A stretch of DNA of 5,175 bases from Coriobacteriales bacterium. GTDB taxonomy: Bacteria; Actinomycetota; Coriobacteriia; Coriobacteriales; UBA8131. The notes below the pieces were generated by a model, which was not told where the DNA came from, did not search any database, and was given only the letters and a program-made list of their open reading frames with translations. This document shows, piece after piece, positions 1 to 4,793 of this stretch. Position 1 is the first letter of the stretch; every line of letters starts with the position of its first letter. The translations under genes were made by a program, and so were the position numbers. The DNA lies in NCBI GenBank assembly GCA_031274985.1, contig JAISPK010000007.1:1-5175 (forward strand), in the 5' to 3' direction.

Positions 1-889
1 GGGCAAGATGATAGAAGTTGCTTACGGTGGCGACTTTGGTAAAGCCGTCGGCTCTCAGGGTCTTAACCGTGTTTCTTGCCGTTTTTTTGGTGTTGGAACC
101 ATACTCGTCCAAAACGATGTCCCCGGCAGGAACTCCGTGTGCTACCGCGTAATCCCGCATGGCCGCTGCCTCGCTGACACCATCTCCATCGATACCGCCG
201 CTCATAACCAAAAGAGGGGTATAACCATCATGGTAAAACTGAATCGCTGTGTCCAAGCGATCCTGGAGAGGTGGCGAAGGCCTGCCGTTTGGATAAACGT
301 GTGCGCCAAATACCACCGCTGCATCAACCTTGACCCGGTAATCCGTGGTGCCAAAACAATAGATCTGGCCCAGCGGAAAAAGGATAAGCGTAAGGGCAAA
401 GGAGAGGGTGATGGTTGCCAGTTCCTTGCCCTTGCCGGGCCTTTGCTGTGTCGGAAGAAGCGTGTGACCCAGAAGGACTCCCACAAGGATACTGAGCAGC
501 CCGAGAGCCACAAAAAAGGAAAAAGGCAGCGGAAATCCCAGGGTGATTGCTCCTTGTGAAGCCACCCGGAACACCTCGAGGGTATTGAGGATGGCCGCAT
601 AAACACCGGCTGCCAGGGGAAGCGCGATAACTAAGCGCGTAATGATATGTTTGGGAACGTGAAGAGCATAAGAGCCGAGAGCAAGGGTGAGGAGCCCCTG
701 TACGAGCGCAGGAAACTGGCCACGTAAAAAGTTAAGATCGATCCACCAGGCATTTTGATTGTAGGCATCCCCCAGGAGAGCCGCCGTTAATGAGAGCAGG
801 GAATACAGCGCGGTAAAAGCGGCGAGACCACGGGTCAGGCAAACGATGAGCCACCATAACCTCCTAGCCGTATAGTGCTCGGAGCTCAC
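1..889 (-). CDS. YdcF/ElyC-like DUF218 membrane protein, C-terminus cut off by window edge
   Basis: At least 296 residues are visible, and the frame is still open at base 1. The first part is hydrophobic, with five likely membrane helices near residues 12-39, 61-77, 82-101, 115-141 and 158-178. A basic loop (QQRPGKGKE) precedes the last helix, which predicts that the following domain is outside the membrane. That domain, from about residue 183, matches DUF218: VDAAVVFGAHVYPNGRPSPPL, then LVMSGGIDGDGVSEAAAM, VLDEYGSNTKKTARNT and VSNFYH. E. coli ElyC, SanA and YdcF belong to this family; ElyC and SanA are linked to envelope integrity, but the reaction is unsettled, so no substrate is claimed. 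The GTG start at 889 overlaps the DUF1385 stop as GTGA, with an AGGGGG ribosome site seven bases upstream. No other in-frame start lies nearby. It is probably the third gene of a thyX operon. Confidence 0.88.
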   Translation of the reverse strand, partial: MSSEHYTARRLWWLIVCLTRGLAAFTALYSLLSLTAALLGDAYNQNAWWIDLNFLRGQFPALVQGLLTLALGSYALHVPKHIITRLVIALPLAAGVYAAILNTLEVFRVASQGAITLGFPLPFSFFVALGLLSILVGVLLGHTLLPTQQRPGKGKELATITLSFALTLILFPLGQIYCFGTTDYRVKVDAAVVFGAHVYPNGRPSPPLQDRLDTAIQFYHDGYTPLLVMSGGIDGDGVSEAAAMRDYAVAHGVPAGDIVLDEYGSNTKKTARNTVKTLRADGFTKVATVSNFYHLA

Positions 890-2139
890 GAGAGTGCCCC
901 CTGTGCCTCCACCTGCCCTTCCGGCAAGACGGACTTTTGGGCTTCTTTTTGTTCTCGTGCCAAAACAGCATTCATGGCGGCAATGGCACATTCCACCATC
1001 TCGTCATCAGGCGGATTCGTTGTGAGGCGTTGCAACTGAAGACCCGGCCACAGAACTACCTTGACCAGCGGGTTGTCCGGATGCGCTCCCGCCCACTTAA
1101 CCGTGAACTCATACGAGAGCCCCGCTATCAGAGGGAGCAGGATAATGCGGCTCATGATCACCACGATAAGGCGGAGAATGTCGTTTTGTATTCCCAGCCC
1201 GTTAATGAGCAATTGAATGGGCACAAGGGTAAAGACCAGAATGGCAATTATCATGGTCATGAGCATGAATGCGGTGCCGCATCTCACATGAAGGCTCGGG
1301 AAGCTCTGCGCGTTTGCCACGGTGAGCTCTTTGCCTCGCTCGTAACAGTGAATCGTTCGATGCTCTGCGCCATGATAGCCAAACATACGCTTGATATCGG
1401 GCATTCGCCCGATGAGAAACACGTATCCAACAAAAATCGCCACGCGTAAAACGCCGTCAACGATATTCCAGAGCAGGGTATCCTGGGCATAATCGCCCAC
1501 AATCAGATTGGTGACGATGGCCGGTACCACAATGAAAATGACGATTCCCATAAGCACGCCGAGAATCATCGCGCCGGTCATGAGTGACTTGGGCAGGATT
1601 GAGCTGGAGTCATCCTGAGCGCTCTCACTGTCATCCTGAGCGCTCTCACTGTCATCCTGAGCGCTCTCACTGTCATCCTGAGCGCTCTCACTGTCATCCT
1701 GAGCGCTATCACTGTCATCCTGAGCGTTATCACTGTCATCCTGAGCGCTCTCACTGTCATCCTGAGCGTTATCACTGTCATCCTGAGCGCAGCGAAGGAT
1801 CTTTTCCTCATCTTCCTGCGCCTCTTCTTCGTCAAAGGCCTGATTGGCGGCAATCTCCAGAGCCTTATAGCCCAGCGCCAGGGACTCTGCCAGAGCAGTA
1901 CAGCCCCGCACCACCGGTTTGTACATCCAGGAATTCTTGTCTTTGCCGCTGGCCAGATCGTGCTCTTCAACGTAGATTGAACCGTTGGGTTTGCGCACCG
2001 CGAGAGCCCAGTTATAGCGACCCCGCATCATGATGCCCTCTATGAGCGCCTGACCTCCCACATGGGTACGGCAGATCAAACCGCTTTCATCGTAGGCAGC
2101 AGAGAGCTTCTCCTGCTTGTTCTTGTCCTGCTCGCTCAC
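886..2139 (-). CDS. DUF1385 family (YqhQ-like) membrane protein carrying an in-frame expanded repeat tract
   Basis: This 417-residue protein matches the DUF1385 family. The N-terminal signature GGQALIEGIMMRG is at residues 28-40. The central FGYHGAEHRTIHCYE spans about 253-267, HVRCGT is at 284-289, and the C-terminal PGLQLQRLTTNPPDDEMVE spans 365-383. Likely membrane helices are at 186-212, 224-245, 291-313 and 322-345. The biochemical role is unknown; the invariant His/Glu and Cys residues hint at metal binding or catalysis, which is inference. Relatives such as B. subtilis YqhQ are roughly 320 residues. Much of the excess here is residues 114-177, a run of AQDDSES/AQDDSDN heptads encoded by a 21-bp repeat array (described separately). 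It lies between a predicted soluble N-terminal part and the first helix. The start is GTG at 2139, sharing GTGA with the thyX stop; an internal ATG would remove the GGQA motif. Its stop overlaps the next gene's GTG in the same way. Confidence 0.93.
   Translation of the reverse strand: MSEQDKNKQEKLSAAYDESGLICRTHVGGQALIEGIMMRGRYNWALAVRKPNGSIYVEEHDLASGKDKNSWMYKPVVRGCTALAESLALGYKALEIAANQAFDEEEAQEDEEKILRCAQDDSDNAQDDSESAQDDSDNAQDDSDSAQDDSESAQDDSESAQDDSESAQDDSESAQDDSSSILPKSLMTGAMILGVLMGIVIFIVVPAIVTNLIVGDYAQDTLLWNIVDGVLRVAIFVGYVFLIGRMPDIKRMFGYHGAEHRTIHCYERGKELTVANAQSFPSLHVRCGTAFMLMTMIIAILVFTLVPIQLLINGLGIQNDILRLIVVIMSRIILLPLIAGLSYEFTVKWAGAHPDNPLVKVVLWPGLQLQRLTTNPPDDEMVECAIAAMNAVLAREQKEAQKSVLPEGQVEAQGALS
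1610..1798 (-). repeat. Nine-copy 21-bp tandem repeat inside the DUF1385 gene
   Basis: The plus-strand core TCATCCTGAGCG recurs exactly every 21 bases, at 1610, 1631, 1652, 1673, 1694, 1715, 1736, 1757 and 1778. The nine bases after the core are CTCTCACTG in copies 1-4 and 7, CTATCACTG in copy 5, TTATCACTG in copies 6 and 8, and AGCGAAGGA in copy 9. There are no spacers, so this is a pure tandem array. Read as the gene it gives AQDDS heptads (DN, ES or DS between them). Two other frames also stay open and give HPERSHC and ALRMTVR repeats, which are by-products. Because 21 is divisible by three, gain or loss of whole copies keeps the gene in frame. Confidence 0.97.
1780..1800. repeat. Imperfect palindrome, apparently the founding dispersed-repeat copy at the array edge
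   Basis: Only the ninth array copy carries a second half, so that ATCCTGAGCG is followed by CAGCGAAGGAT. The outer five bases (ATCCT/AGGAT) pair perfectly. Two mismatched positions follow, then GC pairs with GC around a short loop. This matches the widely dispersed bacterial repeat whose chance translations are ILRxAQDD, SFAALRMT and HPERSEGS. The other eight copies hold only the first arm, which suggests that the tandem array grew from this copy. The family resemblance is recalled, not searched. Confidence 0.75.
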
Positions 2140-2816
2140 GCGCGCTCGACCCTTTCAAAGGGGTTTCCGCAGGTCATCGTTCCCTCGGTACAGGGACCGC
2201 GTCTGCAGGGCGCACCGGCATCCACAAAGAGGTAGGGCGCCGTGGGTCTTGCAAGCTCCAGCATTTTGCTGGCCAGCTCTTGTATCTCCCATTGTGCCCT
2301 GCGGCAACAGCGCACCTCAAAAAAGTGCAGCAGCTCTCTGATGTTCATCGTGGTCACGATTTTAGTGACGCTCGCATTAGGAAGCACATACCGTGCGTCC
2401 TCTGCCTCAACCCCTGCATCGAGCAAGGCTTGATAGGTGTTGTAGGTGGCGTCAATTGCGGTGTTGAAGAGAGTGGTAAGCTCAGCGTCTTGAGCAATGC
2501 TTGGCGGAGTGACCACTTCGGGATCACCACTCATGGCTACGTAACGTTGGCTCTGTTGGTTGAAGCTTGCTATGCGATGGCGCACGAGCTGATGGGTCAA
2601 GGCTCTACTGACCCCGTCTATGGCAAAGGTGTAACTGGCATGCTCAAGCGCCGAAAAGTGACCCGATCTCATAATGACCTTGAGAACCTTGCCAACCTGC
2701 TCTTCGCTCATGGTTTCCATGAGTTCGGCAGCGCCAACGGGAGCGTAACAGAGCCGTGCAGCCGAAGCCACCGCTCGCTCGGGTTCCTGAGTATGATACA
2801 GCAACGATACCTGCAT
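2136..2816 (-). CDS. thyX: Flavin-dependent thymidylate synthase ThyX
   Basis: The 226-residue product makes dTMP from dUMP using methylenetetrahydrofolate as carbon donor and NAD(P)H-reduced FAD, releasing tetrahydrofolate rather than dihydrofolate. The diagnostic RHRx7S motif is RHRIASFNQQS at residues 79-89, preceded by SRALTHQLV. The upstream GHFSALEH (52-59) and the C-terminal NIRELLHFFEVR with AQWEI (158-178) are also family-typical. ThyX acts as a soluble homotetramer with active sites shared between subunits. The C-terminus has three cysteines (C204, C209, C216) in a PCRRGPC...CG arrangement that could bind metal, which is inference. The ATG at 2816 is preceded by AGAGGGG with six bases between. 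The stop overlaps the DUF1385 GTG as GTGA. Having thyX suggests, without proving, that the genome lacks thyA. Confidence 0.97.
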   Translation of the reverse strand: MQVSLLYHTQEPERAVASAARLCYAPVGAAELMETMSEEQVGKVLKVIMRSGHFSALEHASYTFAIDGVSRALTHQLVRHRIASFNQQSQRYVAMSGDPEVVTPPSIAQDAELTTLFNTAIDATYNTYQALLDAGVEAEDARYVLPNASVTKIVTTMNIRELLHFFEVRCCRRAQWEIQELASKMLELARPTAPYLFVDAGAPCRRGPCTEGTMTCGNPFERVERA

Positions 2817-2893
2817 GAGGCACCCCTCTCTGGTCAGTCAAGAAAAACGCCGTAACACCTGGCACAAGATGGCACCCGTATTATTCGGCAGGT

Positions 2894-2914
2894 AAAAGGA
2901 TACCGTGAGTATCC
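2894..2914 (-). terminator. Weak intrinsic terminator candidate after rpmE
   Basis: On the minus strand GGATAC, a five-base loop TCACG and GTATCC form a perfect six-pair stem, followed at once by TTTT. It lies about 30 bases after the rpmE stop and about 80 before the thyX start. The stem is short, has only moderate GC, and the T run is four bases, so termination would probably be partial and some transcripts could read through into thyX. Confidence 0.45.
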
Positions 2915-2938
2915 AACACCAGTAAGTTTAGTTGTTGG
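2913..2938. repeat. Inverted repeat overlapping the terminator-like hairpin
   Basis: CCAACA at 2913-2918 is the exact reverse complement of TGTTGG at 2933-2938, with 14 bases between. Its left arm shares bases 2913-2914 with the 2898-2914 hairpin, so the two cannot fully form together in RNA. It may be chance or part of an attenuator-like switch between rpmE and thyX. The sequence alone does not decide. Confidence 0.35.
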
Positions 2939-2946
2939 AGCGTTGA

Positions 2947-3492
2947 TTACTCGGCAGGTTCTTCTGAAGCTGAGTCGGCGGGAGCCTCAGTTGCTTCAGC
3001 GGCAGGGGCCTCCTCGGCGGGAGTCTCAGCTACAGGAACTTCCTCGGCTGCAACTTCAGCAACAGGAGCTTCCTCGGCTGCAACTTGAGTTACCGCCTTT
3101 TCTGCAGCGGCTGCAGCTTCAGCTTTGGCAGCTTTGTCTTTTTCGCGAGAAGCTTTGTCGGCATAACGGGCAGCGGTCTCAGCCTTTTTAGCGGCCTTCT
3201 CTTCACGAGCAGCCTGAGCAGCGGCTTCGGCAGCTTCTTTGACGGCAGCTTTTTCTGCCTTCTTTGCCGCTTCTCTTTCGGAGACGGCACTCGCTGCTGA
3301 ACCATATTTATCAGCAAAACGCTGGACGCGTCCACCAGTGTCTACGAACTTCTGTTGTCCGGTGTAGAAGGGATGGCAGGCGTTGCAGAGCTCTACGCGC
3401 AGTTCAGGTTTGGTCGCGCGGGTCTCAAACGTGTTGCCGCATGAGCAGTGTACTGTTGCTACGGTGTATTCGGGGTGAATTCCCTTTTTCAT
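2947..3492 (-). CDS. rpmE: 50S ribosomal protein L31 with a long Ala/Glu/Lys-rich C-terminal extension
   Basis: Residues 1-64 are a complete bL31: MKKGIHPEY at the start, CSC at 16-18 and CNAC at 36-39 supplying four cysteines for a zinc ribbon, then HPFYTGQQKFVDTGGRVQRF. It is the zinc-binding (C+) form. bL31 sits on the large subunit and helps bridge the two subunits. Ordinary bL31 is about 65-90 residues; this one is 181. Residues 66-134 are a highly charged Ala/Lys/Glu/Arg tract likely to be helical. Residues 135-181 are acidic and Pro-containing, with a ten-residue period (AAEEAPVAEV type). The tail has no cysteine and no membrane segment. The ATG at 3492 has an AAGGAG site six bases upstream. 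Codon use runs smoothly into the tail with no frameshift sign. The tail's function is unknown to me. Confidence 0.96.
   Translation of the reverse strand: MKKGIHPEYTVATVHCSCGNTFETRATKPELRVELCNACHPFYTGQQKFVDTGGRVQRFADKYGSAASAVSEREAAKKAEKAAVKEAAEAAAQAAREEKAAKKAETAARYADKASREKDKAAKAEAAAAAEKAVTQVAAEEAPVAEVAAEEVPVAETPAEEAPAAEATEAPADSASEEPAE
3001..3090 (-). repeat. Three 30-bp imperfect tandem repeats in the rpmE tail
   Basis: Bases 3031-3060 and 3061-3090 match at 26 of 30 positions, and 3001-3030 matches the middle copy at 20 of 30. They encode the ten-residue units TQVAAEEAPV, AEVAAEEVPV and AETPAEEAPA (residues 135-164). The period keeps frame, so the tail can lengthen or shorten without breaking L31. 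Confidence 0.8.
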
Positions 3493-3510
3493 TCTTTACT
3501 CCTTAGTATC

Positions 3511-3557
3511 GTTCTGGTTTCCAAGCAGAACTGGTGCACTCTTCTTTTTTGGTGCAC
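3511..3557 (-). promoter_or_regulatory. rpmE leader with two possible hairpins
   Basis: Just upstream of the rpmE ribosome site, GTTCTG and CAGAAC (3511-3516 and 3526-3531) are perfect inverted arms around a nine-base loop. Farther up, the self-complementary hexamer GTGCAC occurs twice (3534-3539 and 3552-3557) within TGGTGCAC direct repeats 18 bases apart; these could pair in RNA or act as paired operator sites. The first hairpin lies about seven bases upstream of the Shine-Dalgarno sequence, where a ribosomal-protein leader could control translation. The structures are visible; any regulatory role is inferred. Confidence 0.4.
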
Positions 3558-3574
3558 GGGATAACAAACGCAAA

Positions 3575-3604
3575 AGTCTACCACATTTTTGCCCGGTGAC
3601 TCAG
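3575..3604 (-). promoter_or_regulatory. rpmE: Candidate rpmE promoter with extended -10
   Basis: On the minus strand TGGTAGACT provides a -10 hexamer TAGACT (3580-3575) with a TGn extension. Eighteen bases upstream is CTGAGT (3604-3599), which matches TTGACA at only three positions. The predicted start near 3568 would give a leader of about 75 bases before the rpmE ATG. The extended -10 is the better part of the evidence. Confidence 0.4.
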
Positions 3605-3677
3605 AATTGATACAAATAAACAAAAAGTTTGCTGAATAAACCGTAAGTATAAGCTCTGTAACGGCGCTTTACCTCTC

Positions 3678-4793
3678 TTATGAGAGCAGCAGCATGAGCA
3701 CAACGAAGGCCACGGTGAGCAGCACAAACAGACCCAGTATCACCCAAACGGCAGGTCGTGCAAAGTTTACCGTCCAGCCCACGCCAAAACGCTCGAGTAA
3801 AAAGAGGCTCGGATCCTCACGATTCACATAAAAGATGCCCAGCTTCCAAAACCGGTCTTCGTCGGCGGGGATGGCTTCGGATTCTTGCATGCGGGCAAAG
3901 ACCCGGGAACCGCCCTGCCCGTAAACAACGGCTATGGCAAGGGCTCCCACGATTGCCGCCAGAGCGCCCACCATGAGCGAGATCCCGGCCTGCATGAGCG
4001 TTACGACCCCCATAAACGAAAAGGTCATCAGAGCCATCAAAACGCAGAGGATCATACCCAGCGCCAGCAGATACAGCGTCTGTGCCTTGGCAAACATGCC
4101 GTAAGCCAGAGCTGAGGTTGCCGGTGCGTTTGGGTTAGACGAGCGCTTGGAGCGGATGATCATCCAATGGCAAAAGAAAAAACAGAGCGCCAAAAACGCC
4201 TGGATGAGCGCCGGCATGAGTATGAGGGAGAGACTCTTCTCGACGGTACTCACCTGTCCGTCAAAACCCATGTGCACGGGAACCTGCTCCGGTATTGAGG
4301 CGTATCCCAAAAAGCCTACGAGGAGCGTGAGGGCGATAACCGGGAGGTAAAGCAGATTCCACTTGAGGGACAGGGCTCGCGGAGCCGACTCTCCGGTAGT
4401 GAGGGCTACTGCCTCTTGTTGCACCGCATGCCAGTTCTGCTCCTTTTTATAGATGCGTACCTTACTGCGGTTGCGCAACATCAAGCCATAGCTAAAGACG
4501 ACGAGAAACAAAGTGCCCACCGTAAGCAGCACAATGGTCAGGAGTTGGTTGCCTAAAAAGGACACCAGAAAGCCCGCTGCTGTCAAAAGAGCGGTAGCCA
4601 GTAACACCTCAGCCAAATAGCGCTTCTTCAACCCTTTGAGATAGGGATCGCGCAAGGCTGTCTCGGGCACGGTCACGGTAAAGCACTCACTCTTCTTCAT
4701 GAGATACGGAGTTATTGCCATGAGGATGCCCACCATTGGAATCAAGGTAACCATCAAGATCAGCATCATTGCTGTTGTCATTACACCATCCAT
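3678..4793 (-). CDS. DUF1648/DUF5808 multi-pass membrane protein
   Basis: This 371-residue protein has about eight membrane helices, near residues 7-30, 60-80, 84-106, 146-165, 188-213, 238-260, 268-291 and 347-370. The fourth helix is followed by IPEQVPVHMGFDGQVS (167-182), the signature of DUF1648, a domain shared with the SdpI immunity-protein family. Before the last helix, DRFWKLGIFYVNREDPSLF and RFGVGWTVNFARP (313-347) match DUF5808. Its function is not established; SdpI-like proteins protect against a membrane-active toxin and sequester a repressor, but that role should not be transferred here without test. The ATG at 4793 shares its A with the TGA of the upstream GntR gene, and AAGGA lies about seven bases upstream, so the two are translationally coupled. 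ATG at residue 5 is a weaker alternative start. Confidence 0.92.
   Translation of the reverse strand: MDGVMTTAMMLILMVTLIPMVGILMAITPYLMKKSECFTVTVPETALRDPYLKGLKKRYLAEVLLATALLTAAGFLVSFLGNQLLTIVLLTVGTLFLVVFSYGLMLRNRSKVRIYKKEQNWHAVQQEAVALTTGESAPRALSLKWNLLYLPVIALTLLVGFLGYASIPEQVPVHMGFDGQVSTVEKSLSLILMPALIQAFLALCFFFCHWMIIRSKRSSNPNAPATSALAYGMFAKAQTLYLLALGMILCVLMALMTFSFMGVVTLMQAGISLMVGALAAIVGALAIAVVYGQGGSRVFARMQESEAIPADEDRFWKLGIFYVNREDPSLFLLERFGVGWTVNFARPAVWVILGLFVLLTVAFVVLMLLLS

Larger units (their letters stand above)
3493..3677. other. 185-base intergenic region between the DUF1648 gene and rpmE
   Basis: Outside the candidate promoter and leader hairpins, this stretch is AT-rich and noncoding on both strands. 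Between the DUF1648 gene stop and the promoter I find no stem followed by a T run. The only clear inverted repeat there is CTCTC/GAGAG across the stop codon at 3673-3686, and it lacks a T tract. How the upstream transcript ends is not evident. Confidence 0.6.

Noticed and set aside
8..559. Plus-strand open frame of 183 codons
   Set aside because: It lies antisense to the DUF218 gene. Its translation is basic and featureless, whereas the minus strand gives clear DUF218 motifs.
202..606. Minus-strand open frame of 134 codons
   Set aside because: It is a shifted frame of the DUF218 gene. The correct frame starts at GTG 889 and has membrane helices plus the conserved domain.
1610..1798. CRISPR array
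   Set aside because: The 21-bp units abut directly with no unique spacers, lie within a coding frame, and have no cas genes nearby.
1578..1970. Minus-strand open frame with ALRMTVR repeats
   Set aside because: It is an out-of-frame reading of the same array within the DUF1385 gene, with no family motif.
1584..2033. Plus-strand open frame rich in HPERSHC repeats, ending in HPERSEGSF
   Set aside because: It is the antisense reading of the 21-bp array. The period of three codons keeps several frames open, and this peptide is a well-known artefact of the dispersed repeat. The conserved DUF1385 frame explains the DNA.
2836..2841. TTGACT on the minus strand as a -35 box for thyX
   Set aside because: It is only about 20 bases from the thyX ATG, leaving no room for a -10 box and a ribosome site.
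2880..2885. AATAAT on the minus strand as a thyX -10 box
   Set aside because: It matches the consensus at five of six positions, but no acceptable -35 sits 16-18 bases upstream, where the terminator-like stem lies. It is too weak to annotate.
2943..3335. Several Leu/Gln-, Ser/Phe- or Arg/Lys-rich open frames over the rpmE tail
   Set aside because: They arise from the low-complexity Ala/Glu/Lys codons of the L31 tail read in other frames or on the other strand.
3673..3686. CTCTC/GAGAG hairpin as a terminator of the DUF1648 gene
   Set aside because: The stem has five pairs, overlaps the stop codon and is not followed by a T run on the minus strand.
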